In this document: piece after piece, positions 52,001-60,149 of the stretch
Layout: each line of letters begins with the position of its first letter
Position numbering within the stretch: the stretch's first letter is position 1
DNA from: Arthrobacter liuii
GTDB taxonomy: Bacteria; Actinomycetota; Actinomycetes; Actinomycetales; Micrococcaceae
NCBI RefSeq assembly: GCF_014639275.1
Contig: NZ_BMFW01000007.1
Coordinates: forward strand, 1-64,000
Direction: 5' to 3'
Length of the DNA: 64,000 nucleotides
Program-made: the position numbers and the translations under genes
The notes under the pieces: generated by a model
The model's input: the letters and a program-made list of their open reading frames with translations, nothing else
What the model was told of the DNA's origin: nothing
Databases searched by the model: none

Positions 52001-53443
52001 ATGCCCACTGCACAGGAGCAGACCAAAACCGGGATACCGCGGCGGGTGATCTGGCTGGCACTGGCGGGGGCGGTAGGCGGATTCCTCTTCGGTTTCGATT
52101 CGTCCGTGGTCAACGGCGCGGTGGACGCCCTGAAGGGAGAGTTCGCGCTGTCCGAGGCCGTGACGGGCTTCGCCGTGGCCATCGCCCTGCTGGGCTGCGC
52201 GGCCGGGGCCTTCCTGGCGGGGAAGGTGGCGGATCGCCATGGCCGCATCCCGGCCATGAAGCTCGGCGCGCTGCTGTTCCTGGTCAGCGCCGTGGGCACG
52301 GGCTTCGCGTTCGGCGTCTGGGACCTGGTGTTCTGGCGCCTGGTGGGTGGCCTGGGCATCGGCCTGGCATCGGTGATCGCCCCGGCCTACATCTCCGAGA
52401 TCTCGCCGCGGCAGGTGCGCGGCCGCCTGGCGTCGCTGCAGCAGCTGGCCATCACCACCGGTATCTTTGCCGCACTGCTGTCGGATGCGCTGCTGGCCAC
52501 GAGTGCCGGAGGCGCGGACCAGTCCTTCTGGCTGGGCATCGAAGCCTGGCGGTGGATGTTCCTTGCTGCCGCCGTCCCGGCCGTCGTTTACGGCTGGCTT
52601 GCCTTCACCCTGCCCGAATCCCCACGTTTCCTGGTGTTCAAGGGCAAGGAGGACGAGGCCCGGCGGGTCTTCGCCTCCATCGCTCCGGCCGAGGACAATG
52701 ACCGGCATATCCGCGAAATCCGGGAGGCCATCGAGGAAGACAAGCTCGCCGGCCAGAAGGGCTCCCTGCGCGGCAAGACCCTGGGCCTGCAGGCAGTGGT
52801 CTGGGTGGGCATCATCCTGTCCGTGCTGCAGCAGTTCGTGGGGATCAACGTGATCTTCTACTACTCCACCACCCTGTGGAAGGCCGTGGGGTTCCAGGAA
52901 AAGGATTCCCTGGCCATCTCGGTGGCCACGTCAATCACCAACATCCTGGTCACCCTGGTGGCCATTGCCCTGGTGGACCGCGTGGGCCGCCGGCCCATCC
53001 TGCTTGCCGGCTCGGTCGGCATGGCAGTGTCCCTGGGCGCCATGGCGCTGGCCTTCTCCTCCGCCACCGGCTCCGGGGAGAACATCACCCTCCCCGGGGC
53101 CTGGGGTCCCGTGGCCCTGGTGGCCGCCAACGTCTTCGTGGTCAGCTTCGGAGCGTCCTGGGGACCCCTGGTGTGGGTGCTCCTGGGCGAGATCTTCCCG
53201 TCGCGGATCCGCGCCCGGGCCCTGGGCCTGGCCGCTGCCGCACAGTGGGTGGCCAACTTCGTGATCACCCTCAGCTTCCCGGTGATGGCTTCGGCCTCGC
53301 TGCCGCTGACCTACGCCATGTACGCCCTGTTTGCCGCCGCGTCCTTCTTCTTCGTCATGTTCAAGGTGCCGGAGACCAACGGCATGTCGCTGGAGCAGGC
53401 GGAGACCCTGTTCGTGCCGAAGGGTTCGGCTAAGGCCAACTAA
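52001..53443 (+). CDS. Sugar porter (SP) family MFS transporter
   Basis: The 480-residue protein has 12 hydrophobic segments and the sugar-porter signatures: GGFLFGFDSSVVNGAVDAL, VADRHGRIPAMKLGALLF, AYISEISPRQVRGRLASLQQL, TLPESPRFLVFKGKEDEA (PESPR) and VDRVGRRPILLAG. It takes up a monosaccharide by proton symport, similar to GlcP or XylE. Specific sugar not assignable. Confidence 0.94.
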   Translation: MPTAQEQTKTGIPRRVIWLALAGAVGGFLFGFDSSVVNGAVDALKGEFALSEAVTGFAVAIALLGCAAGAFLAGKVADRHGRIPAMKLGALLFLVSAVGTGFAFGVWDLVFWRLVGGLGIGLASVIAPAYISEISPRQVRGRLASLQQLAITTGIFAALLSDALLATSAGGADQSFWLGIEAWRWMFLAAAVPAVVYGWLAFTLPESPRFLVFKGKEDEARRVFASIAPAEDNDRHIREIREAIEEDKLAGQKGSLRGKTLGLQAVVWVGIILSVLQQFVGINVIFYYSTTLWKAVGFQEKDSLAISVATSITNILVTLVAIALVDRVGRRPILLAGSVGMAVSLGAMALAFSSATGSGENITLPGAWGPVALVAANVFVVSFGASWGPLVWVLLGEIFPSRIRARALGLAAAAQWVANFVITLSFPVMASASLPLTYAMYALFAAASFFFVMFKVPETNGMSLEQAETLFVPKGSAKAN

Positions 53444-53467
53444 CGCCCCATCACATCCTGCGCATAA

Positions 53468-53510
53468 ACAGCAAACCCTCCATCACCTGGCGTGACGGAG
53501 GGTTTGCTGT
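53468..53510. terminator. Bidirectional terminator between the sugar porter and MFS gene
   Basis: A 14-bp perfect stem (53468-53481 with 53497-53510) closes a 15-base loop with extra TCAC/GTGA pairing. Two converging genes end at 53443 and 53531. Confidence 0.85.
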
Positions 53511-53530
53511 TGCCGCTTGGGAAGCAGCGC

Positions 53531-54757
53531 CTACACAACGTGCGGTTCGTGTGCGGACAGGTAGGCCCGACCACCGAAGGCGATGAGGATGGCGATCACC
53601 ATGGCCACGGCTCCGGCGAAGAACGGAACCTGCGGGCCAAAGCGCTCCCCCAACTGCGCCGCCGCGAACGGGGCCAGCGCGCCGCCCATCCAGCGGACAA
53701 AGTTGTAGCCCGAGGACGCCACCGGGCGGGGCGAATCGGAGACCCCCATGGCCAGTTCCGTGTAGATGGTGTTGTTGACGCCCAGCAGCGCACCGGCAGC
53801 GATGACCAGCACGACGACGGCCGGAACCGAGTGCCCGGCCGCCAGTCCCAGCCCGGCCAGGTCCAGCATGAGCAGGAACAGCGTGCCGGTCAGGACCTTG
53901 ACGGCGCCGAAGCGTCGCTGCAAGGGCGGTGCCACGAAGACCGAGAAGACCGCAACGGCCACGCCCCAGCCGAAGAAGACGCCGCCGATGCCGTAGGCGT
54001 TCATGCCCAGGATGAAGGGGGTGAAAGCCAGGATGGTGAAGAAGCCGTAATTGTAGAACAAGCCGCTTGCCGCCGTCGTCCGCAGTCCCTTGTGGCCCAG
54101 CGCCAGGAGGGGGTCGCGCAGCCGGACCTTGCGCTCAGGCAACGGGGTCTTGGGCAGCAGGGCGATCAGGGCGATGAAGGCGGCAGCCATCAGGACGGCC
54201 GTGCCGAAGAACGGGGCCCGCCACTGCCAGCCGCCCAGGAGGGCGCCAAGGAGCGGGCCGAGGGAGATGCCCAGGCCCAGGGCGGCCTCGTAGAGGATAA
54301 TGGCGGTGCCGGCGCCGCCGCTGGCCACGCCCACGATCACGGCGAGCGCGGTGGCCACGAACAGGGCGTTGCCCAGTCCCCAGCCGGCGCGGAACCCCAC
54401 CAGCTCACCGACGCTGGCGGAAAGTCCGGAGAGCGAGGAGAAGACGACGATGACGGCCAGGCCGATCAGCAGGGTCTTCTTGCCGCCGATGCGGGAGGAG
54501 ACGAACCCGGTGATCAGCATGGCCAGCGCCGTGACCAGGAAGTAGCTGGTGAAGAGGAGGGATACCTGGCTGGGGCTGGCATCCAGGTTTGTGGCGATGG
54601 CCGGGAGGATGGGATCCACCAGGCCGATGCCCATGAAGGCAAACACTGCGGCCAGGGCGGTGGCCCACACCGCCTTGGGCTGCTTCAGGAAGGACGCCTT
54701 TTCGGCCTTCAAGGTTGATTCTGGTGCTTGCAGGGTTTCTGCGAGCTGGCCGTCCAT
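53531..54757 (-). CDS. MFS efflux transporter
   Basis: The 408-residue product has 12 hydrophobic segments, with GIGLVDPILPAIATNLDASP near the N-terminus, TGFVSSRIGGKKTLLIGL (loop 2-3), and a DHA1-type arrangement. The MarR gene upstream in the same direction suggests an inducible drug efflux pump. It lies 37 bases after marR. Confidence 0.9.
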   Translation of the reverse strand: MDGQLAETLQAPESTLKAEKASFLKQPKAVWATALAAVFAFMGIGLVDPILPAIATNLDASPSQVSLLFTSYFLVTALAMLITGFVSSRIGGKKTLLIGLAVIVVFSSLSGLSASVGELVGFRAGWGLGNALFVATALAVIVGVASGGAGTAIILYEAALGLGISLGPLLGALLGGWQWRAPFFGTAVLMAAAFIALIALLPKTPLPERKVRLRDPLLALGHKGLRTTAASGLFYNYGFFTILAFTPFILGMNAYGIGGVFFGWGVAVAVFSVFVAPPLQRRFGAVKVLTGTLFLLMLDLAGLGLAAGHSVPAVVVLVIAAGALLGVNNTIYTELAMGVSDSPRPVASSGYNFVRWMGGALAPFAAAQLGERFGPQVPFFAGAVAMVIAILIAFGGRAYLSAHEPHVV

Positions 54758-54794
54758 GGAGGGTACTCCTAAGTTCGTGGCTGGTTTAGCTGGT

Positions 54795-55235
54795 TCAGTT
54801 CTGGAGGGATGCGTTGATCTTGTCGATGACCGGCAGGGCGTCCGCCAAGGCCTTGCGGTCCTGGTCGGTGAGCGTGCTGAGTATTTGGGCCATCACCTGG
54901 TTGCGGCGCTTGTTCGCGGAGTCGACGGCGGCCCGCCCTTCAGGGGTCAGGATCACCCGGACAGCGCGGGAATCCGAGGGATCAGGCTCGCGGCGGGCCA
55001 GTCCCGCGCGTTCGAGCTTGATGATCTGCTCGGTTGCGCTGGGCACGCGGACGCCGAGGTTCCTGGCGATCTCGCCGACGCGCTGGCCTTCGCCGAGCAG
55101 CATCTTGAGGGTGCTGAGCTGGGCGGCGCTGAGGTCACCGTCGGCATCGAGGCGGCGGACCAGGTAAACGCTGTGGCGGAGGGCCTCGCGGAAGCCGCTG
55201 GCAAGTTCCTGCAGTTTCGGATCTACGTCATTCAT
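54795..55235 (-). CDS. MarR-family regulator of the adjacent efflux pump
   Basis: The product of about 146 residues has LSAAQLSTLKMLLGEGQRVGEIARNLGVRVPSATEQIIKLERAG (winged-helix; two stretches) and RRNQVMAQILSTLTDQDRKALADAL near the C-terminus. ATG 55235 is preferred to ATG 55253 because a strong inverted repeat overlaps the latter; this would put the operator directly upstream. It is followed by an MFS exporter gene, the standard MarR-pump pairing. Confidence 0.9.
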   Translation of the reverse strand: MNDVDPKLQELASGFREALRHSVYLVRRLDADGDLSAAQLSTLKMLLGEGQRVGEIARNLGVRVPSATEQIIKLERAGLARREPDPSDSRAVRVILTPEGRAAVDSANKRRNQVMAQILSTLTDQDRKALADALPVIDKINASLQN

Positions 55236-55236
55236 C

Positions 55237-55267
55237 GTTAGGTAGCCTAACATTTAGGGTACCTAAC
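55237..55267. promoter_or_regulatory. MarR operator
   Basis: GTTAGGTAGCCTAA (55237-55250) and TTAGGGTACCTAAC (55254-55267) form a 14-bp inverted repeat with one mismatch and a 3-base centre. It abuts the marR start codon and is the most likely site for repression of the marR-MFS operon. Confidence 0.7.
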
Positions 55268-55276
55268 AGTCAAGCC

Positions 55277-55798
55277 TCAGAGGGTCAACTTCATCCCGAC
55301 ATGGCTGGCCTCGAATCCTAGGTGTTCGTAGAACCTGTGCGCTGCCCCGCGGCTCTGATGCGTTGTCAGCTGCATCAGGGTGCAGCCCCGACGCCGGGAC
55401 TCCGCGATGGCCCACGCCACCATCAGCTTTCCGATGCCCTGCCCGCGAAGGGGCGCACCCACGCGCACACCCTCAAGCTGCGAGCACCAGGCGCCGTGGC
55501 GCGAAATACCGGGCAGGAAGCTCAGCTGGAACGTGGCAACCACCGCACCCACCGCTTCGCCGTGCGGCACCAGGTCACCCACGAGCAGCATGTGCGCGGG
55601 ATCGGCGTCGATCGCGTCAAAGGCCCGCTCGTAGGGCGCCATGTCCTGGCCTGCCTCGCGCCCGGCCCCCAGGGCGTCGTCGGCAAGGAGCCTCACGACG
55701 GCGGGAAGGTCCACCCGGGAGGCCGGGCGGAGGCGGAAGGTCCCGCCGTCGACGTCGGCGGTGAGCAAGGAGGGCGCGGCATCCGCGGGAGGGATCAC
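55277..55798 (-). CDS. GNAT acetyltransferase
   Basis: The 173-residue product has a GNAT domain with LEGVRVGAPLRGQGIGKLMVAWAIAESRRRG (acetyl-CoA loop RGQGIG near residues 115-120), and HRFYEHLGFEASHVGMKL at the C-terminus. Substrate unknown. Just upstream of the marR operator, in the same direction. Confidence 0.9.
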   Translation of the reverse strand: MIPPADAAPSLLTADVDGGTFRLRPASRVDLPAVVRLLADDALGAGREAGQDMAPYERAFDAIDADPAHMLLVGDLVPHGEAVGAVVATFQLSFLPGISRHGAWCSQLEGVRVGAPLRGQGIGKLMVAWAIAESRRRGCTLMQLTTHQSRGAAHRFYEHLGFEASHVGMKLTL

Positions 55799-55825
55799 CT
55801 GCCCAGCTTGGCACAGGAAAACAAC

Positions 55826-55855
55826 GACGCCGGCACTCGCTTGAGTGCCGGCGTC
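55826..55855 (-). terminator. Hairpin downstream of mtlD
   Basis: GACGCCGGCACTC (55826-55838) pairs perfectly with GAGTGCCGGCGTC (55843-55855) around GCTT. It lies 92 bases beyond the mtlD stop and is separated from it by the 32-nt repeats. Confidence 0.65.
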
Positions 55856-55859
55856 GGTG

Positions 55860-55955
55860 TGATGGAGCGTTGCCGCAATTCCTGCGAGAGCTGATGGAGC
55901 GTTGCGTCAGGGGCTGCAGGAAGTGATGGCGCGTGCCAAGGGGTGCGTCAGGCCG
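55860..55955. repeat. Three tandem 32-nt repeats between the GNAT and mtlD genes
   Basis: Units begin at 55860, 55892 and 55924, each opening with TGATGGAGCGTTGC or the variant TGATGGCGCGTGCC. The first two share 14 bases exactly; the rest of each unit is diverged. The last unit runs over the mtlD stop codon. Periodicity of exactly 32 is seen directly. Similar TGATGGAGCGTT stretches may recur in related genomes; a genome search is needed. Confidence 0.75.
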
Positions 55956-57111
55956 GGGTGCTGGCCATTTCCGCCTGCCGCTCCTCCACCAGGGTGGCGA
56001 CGGCACTGAACAGCGGGTGGCCCGGCTCAAGGCCGGTGATCCTGGCGGTGGCATCGGCGGGGCTGGCCGACCCAAGGATGCCTGCCAGTTCGGTGGCCTC
56101 GGCATCCGCAGGGTCAGTGAAGCGCAAGGCAGAAGCGATGGCACCCAGCAGGGCCTCCGGCACCACGCCGCGTTCAGCAAGTTCCGCGGCCGGCCCGATG
56201 AACCGCTCGTGCCGGCTCAGCTTACGCAGGGGTGCCCGGCCCACCCGGTTCACCGTGTCCGGCAGGTACGGGTTGGAGAACCGGACCAGGATTTTCTGGA
56301 CGTAGGCCTCCTGCTCGTCGTTGCTGAAACCGTGCTTGGCCACCAGGAGCTGCTTGGTTTCCTCCAGCACGGCCCGGACGTCCTCGGCCACATCCTGGTC
56401 CGCCATGGCATCGGAGATCTTCTCCAACCCCGCTTCGAACCCCAGGTATGCGGCAGAGGCATGGCCCGTGTTCACGGTGAACAGCTTCCGCTCGATGTAC
56501 GGCGAGAGGTCGTCCACGAACGTGGCACCGGGGATCACAGGGGCGGAATCACCGAAGGCGGTCCGGTCGATGACCCACTCATAGAAGGTCTCCACCGTCA
56601 CGTCCAGGCCCTGCCCGGCCTCCTGGTTGGGCACGATCCGGTCCACGGCGGTGTTGGCGAATACTGCCTTGCCGTCGAGCACTGCGGCCGTGACCCCCGG
56701 CTGGGAAGCCACCTCCTTGGCCAGGATGTCCGTGGCGTTGATGGCGTTCTCGCAGGCCATCACCTGCAGGGGCGCCAGACCGGGTTCCCTGGCAACAATT
56801 CCCTTGGCAATGACGGGCGCCACGAACTTCAGGATGTGCGGCCCCACTGCGGTGGTGACGATGTCCGCCGTCGCGATCTCCGCGACCAGCTCCGCTTCCT
56901 GGGCGTTCGAGTTCAGCGCCCGGAAGTTGTCCACGGTGCGCACGGCGGGGTTCTCCCCCACTTCGTGCACTGCGTAGCTGTCCGCACCCCTGAGCCGGTT
57001 GATCAGCTCCTCGGCCACGTCCGCGAACACCACCTCATATCCAGCATCGTGCAGGAGCAGGCCCACGAAGCCGCGACCGATGTTCCCGGCACCAAAATGT
57101 ACTGCCTTCAC
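55948..57111 (-). CDS. mtlD: Mannitol-1-phosphate 5-dehydrogenase
   Basis: The 387-residue product has MKAVHFGAGNIGRGFVGLLL (NAD-binding), GPHILKFVAPVIAKGI, CENAINATDILAKEV and KLFTVNTGHASAAYLG, the polyol dehydrogenase signature with the catalytic Lys. It oxidises mannitol-1-phosphate to fructose-6-phosphate. GTG start shares its first base with the mtlA TAG stop (TAGTG), so it is coupled to mtlA. Confidence 0.95.
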   Translation of the reverse strand: MKAVHFGAGNIGRGFVGLLLHDAGYEVVFADVAEELINRLRGADSYAVHEVGENPAVRTVDNFRALNSNAQEAELVAEIATADIVTTAVGPHILKFVAPVIAKGIVAREPGLAPLQVMACENAINATDILAKEVASQPGVTAAVLDGKAVFANTAVDRIVPNQEAGQGLDVTVETFYEWVIDRTAFGDSAPVIPGATFVDDLSPYIERKLFTVNTGHASAAYLGFEAGLEKISDAMADQDVAEDVRAVLEETKQLLVAKHGFSNDEQEAYVQKILVRFSNPYLPDTVNRVGRAPLRKLSRHERFIGPAAELAERGVVPEALLGAIASALRFTDPADAEATELAGILGSASPADATARITGLEPGHPLFSAVATLVEERQAEMASTPA

Positions 57112-59171
57112 TATGCGTTGACCTTTCCGAAGAGCTCCAGGACTTCATCCACCGAGCCCGCTGCTTCAAGCCGGGCTACCTGTTCCTTGTTGGTGAAGAC
57201 CTTGGCGATGGAGGACAGGATGTGCAGGTGCTCGTTGTTGATGCCGGCAACACCCACCACGAACTTCACCTGCTTGCCGTTCCAGTCGATCCCTTCGGGG
57301 TAGCGGATCACGGACACTGCCGACTTGCGGATGTGGTCCTTGGCGGCGTTGGTGCCGTGCGGGATGGCCAGGAAGCTGCCCATGTAGGTGGACACGGACT
57401 CTTCGCGTTCGTGCATCGCCGCGATGTACCCCTCATCCACGGCGCCGCGGGCCAGTAGGAGCCGGCCGGCTTCGTCGATGGCGGCATCACGGGTGGTGGC
57501 CGAACCGGTCAGCACGACGCTCTCGCGGGCCAGGATGTCGGCGGAGCCGCCGGCATCAGGAGCTGATGCTGCACCTACGGCGGTTCCGGCGGCAGCGGGC
57601 GCAGCATCCACCGGGGCATCGGCGGCGTGCGCGCCGTGGGCGGTGCCGGCGTCGGGCGTTCCACCTTCGGTGTTGCTCTCGCGGACCAGTTCAACGATCT
57701 CGTCGTAGCGCGGGCTGCTCATGAAGTTGTCCACCGAGTAGTGGGCGGCGCTGGACGTGGCCGGCTTGGCGCGTTCGGTCAGGTCCTGGTGGGTGACCAC
57801 CACGTCGTAGGTGTCGGTGAGGTTGGCGATGGAGGCGTTGGTGACCTTGACGTCCGGGAAGCCGGCCGCCTTGATCTTGTTCCGCAGCACCGAGGCGCCC
57901 ATGGCGCTGGAGCCCATGCCGGCGTCGCACGCGAACACGATGTTCCGCACGGGACCCGCCAGGACGCCCACTCCGCCGCGGCCGCCCGCTGCGCCCGCAG
58001 CGGCACCGGCACCGGTCAGCGTGGAGGACACCGAACTCTTCTTGCCCTTCATTGCCTCCATGCGGGCGGTGGCGTCGCCAAGGTCCGCCTCGTCGCTGTG
58101 CTTGGTGGTCCGCAGGATCACCGAGGAGACAAGGAAGGACACCGTGGCGGCGAGCACCACGGAGAGGATCACGCCGAAGTAGCTGTCACGGGCAGTCTGG
58201 GCCAGGACGGCGAAGATGGAGCCAGGCGCCGCGGGTGCCACGAGGCCGGAGTTGGTGACGGCAAGGGTGGCGATGCCGGTCATGCCGCCGGCGATGGCGC
58301 CGAGGATCAGCAGCGGACGCATCAGGACGTATGGGAAGTAGATCTCGTGGATGCCGCCGAGGAACTGGATGATTGCCGCGCCGGGAGCGGAAGCCTTGGC
58401 TGCGCCGCGGCCGAAGAACATGTACGCAAGCAGGATGCCCAGGCCAGGGCCGGGGTTGGCTTCCAGCAGGAACAGGATGGACTTGCCCTGTTGCAGGGAC
58501 TGCTGCACGCCCAGAGGGGTGAGCACGCCGTGGTTGATGGCGTTGTTGAGGAACAGGACCTTGGCCGGTTCGATGAAGATGCTGGTCAGCGGCAGGAGGC
58601 CGTTCTGCACCAGGAACTCAACGAACTTTCCGGCTTGCTCACTGAATGCCGTGACTACCGGCGATATGCCGTAGAAGCCCAGCAACGCCAGCAGCGCTCC
58701 CCAGATGCCGGCGGAGAAGTTATTGACCAGCATCTCGAAGCCGGGGCGGATCTTGCCCTCCCACAGCAGGTCGATCTTCTTCATGGTCCAGCCACCCAGC
58801 GGGCCCATGATCATGGCGCCGATGAACATGGGGATGCCTGCGCCGACGATCACGCCCATGGTGCCGATAGCTCCCACCACGCCGCCGCGGACGTCATAGA
58901 CGTTCTTGCCGCCGGTGTAGCCGATCAGCAGCGGCAGCAGGTAGGTGATCATGGGTCCTACCAGGCCGATGTTGGGCTTTCCGCCCGTCTCGCCGAAACC
59001 ACCCAGCTGGGGAACGGGCAGCCAGCCCTTCTCAATGAAGAGGGCGGTGATGATGCCCCAGGCGATGAACGCACCGATGTTGGGCATGATCATGCCGGAC
59101 AGGAATGTCCCGAACTTTTGGACGTGCACGCGCGCGCTGGTGCGGGGTTTTGCAACTGTCTCTGTTGCCAT
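57111..59171 (-). CDS. mtlA: Mannitol PTS transporter, subunit IICBA
   Basis: The 686-residue protein has the IIC membrane domain (about 20-355) with the conserved GGIHEIYFPYVLMRP near residue 272, then a Gly/Ala linker, the IIB domain with phospho-Cys in FACDAGMGSSAM (Cys415), a second Ala-rich linker, and the IIA domain with AIPHGTNAAKDHI (phospho-His near 608). This is the full E. coli MtlA order IIC-IIB-IIA. It takes up mannitol and makes mannitol-1-phosphate for MtlD. AGGA lies 7 bases before ATG. Confidence 0.95.
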   Translation of the reverse strand: MATETVAKPRTSARVHVQKFGTFLSGMIMPNIGAFIAWGIITALFIEKGWLPVPQLGGFGETGGKPNIGLVGPMITYLLPLLIGYTGGKNVYDVRGGVVGAIGTMGVIVGAGIPMFIGAMIMGPLGGWTMKKIDLLWEGKIRPGFEMLVNNFSAGIWGALLALLGFYGISPVVTAFSEQAGKFVEFLVQNGLLPLTSIFIEPAKVLFLNNAINHGVLTPLGVQQSLQQGKSILFLLEANPGPGLGILLAYMFFGRGAAKASAPGAAIIQFLGGIHEIYFPYVLMRPLLILGAIAGGMTGIATLAVTNSGLVAPAAPGSIFAVLAQTARDSYFGVILSVVLAATVSFLVSSVILRTTKHSDEADLGDATARMEAMKGKKSSVSSTLTGAGAAAGAAGGRGGVGVLAGPVRNIVFACDAGMGSSAMGASVLRNKIKAAGFPDVKVTNASIANLTDTYDVVVTHQDLTERAKPATSSAAHYSVDNFMSSPRYDEIVELVRESNTEGGTPDAGTAHGAHAADAPVDAAPAAAGTAVGAASAPDAGGSADILARESVVLTGSATTRDAAIDEAGRLLLARGAVDEGYIAAMHEREESVSTYMGSFLAIPHGTNAAKDHIRKSAVSVIRYPEGIDWNGKQVKFVVGVAGINNEHLHILSSIAKVFTNKEQVARLEAAGSVDEVLELFGKVNA

Positions 59172-59190
59172 GTGATTTCCTAACCGTCTT

Positions 59191-59208
59191 TCCTGCGGCT
59201 CCGCAGGA
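59191..59208 (-). promoter_or_regulatory. Hairpin in the mtlA leader
   Basis: TCCTGCGG (59191-59198) and CCGCAGGA (59201-59208) pair around CT, 20 bases before the mtlA start and just ahead of the ribosome binding site. It could attenuate mtlA or mark the end of the TetR transcript. Confidence 0.4.
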
Positions 59209-59258
59209 TTGGTCCGATGATTACGACGACGTATTGCTGGGTACTGCGGGGTTGTGGG

Positions 59259-59987
59259 CTAACCGGCCGGGCTGGTGGAGATCCGGTGGAGCCATTCGAG
59301 GAAAAGCTTGAGTTCCGAGCTGGAAAGCTGGTCAGAGTGCGAAGCCTGAAGTGCGGCGTTCAGGGCGATCGCTGCCACCACCACCGAGGACTTCCCGGTG
59401 CCGCCCTGGGCCGGGCCGCTGGCGGGCTCGGTGGACACCGCGAAGATCATGGCGTCCCGGGTCATGGTGGACAGTTCAAGGTTCCGTTCGGTGGCGGGCT
59501 CCGCAATCAACATCAGCGTCACTCCCACGTTGGCCGCCAGGATGGACCTGGCCGCTTCCCGCGGCTGGACGTTCAGCTGGCCCGCCGCCGCTGCCTTGTT
59601 CAGCATCTCCTCCATCAGTGCCTCAGCGTCCGCCACAATGGCAGGCCGGCTTTCCGGGCGGATATTGCCGAACATCACCAGGTACAGCTCGGGCTGGTTC
59701 AGTCCGAACTGGACGTGGTTGTCCCACATTCTCCGGATGTCCTCGAGGGGCTGTCCGGAGGGGGCGAAATCCCTTTCGCCCGCTACATACTCCTCAAACC
59801 CTGCGGCGACGACGGCGTCGAACAGACCTTCCTTGTCACCGAAGTGGTGGTAAAGCGTGGGAGCCGAAACTCCTGCCAGCTGGGTGATCTGGCGGGTGGA
59901 GACCGGAGCTCCCGCGGATTTGGCCAGCAGTTCCGCGGCAGCACGAAGCAGTCGCATTTTGGGGGGAAGCTGGCCATCCAAACTCAT
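59259..59987 (-). CDS. TetR-family regulator of the mannitol/PTS locus
   Basis: The 242-residue product has MRLLRAAAELLAKSAGAPVSTRQITQLAGVSAPTLYHHFGDKEGLFDAVV (TetR HTH; two stretches), then a TetR C-terminal domain. It lies upstream of mtlA-mtlD in the same direction and is divergent from ptsI. The inverted repeat 60006-60020, 19 bases before its start, is the probable operator. Confidence 0.9.
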   Translation of the reverse strand: MSLDGQLPPKMRLLRAAAELLAKSAGAPVSTRQITQLAGVSAPTLYHHFGDKEGLFDAVVAAGFEEYVAGERDFAPSGQPLEDIRRMWDNHVQFGLNQPELYLVMFGNIRPESRPAIVADAEALMEEMLNKAAAAGQLNVQPREAARSILAANVGVTLMLIAEPATERNLELSTMTRDAMIFAVSTEPASGPAQGGTGKSSVVVAAIALNAALQASHSDQLSSSELKLFLEWLHRISTSPAG

Positions 59988-60005
59988 AACCGCTACCCTA
60001 GCACC

Positions 60006-60020
60006 TATAGCGTTGCTATA
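60006..60020. promoter_or_regulatory. Shared TetR operator between tetR and ptsI
   Basis: TATAGC-GTT-GCTATA is a perfect 6-3-6 inverted repeat. For ptsI, TACAAT (60035-60040) is a good -10 and the operator overlaps its -35 region; for tetR, the left arm can serve as -10. Binding would repress both directions. Confidence 0.6.
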
Positions 60021-60149
60021 TGAACTGAATCACATACAATTTTTTCAGGCACGTTTCCTGCCCCTGGACGTAGCAGTCCTCCGGCGGACCCCGGCACGGC
60101 GCCGGAGAACTTGGCGGGCCTGTCTACCGGCAGAGAATGAGGACCTTCA

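Noticed and set aside
55860..55955. 32-nt repeats as a CRISPR array
   Set aside because: Only the first 14 bases are conserved, there are three units, no spacers of constant type and no cas genes.
57627..59183. A 518-residue plus-strand frame opposite mtlA
   Set aside because: Antisense shadow of mtlA, rich in Gly, His, Asp and Gln, without motifs.
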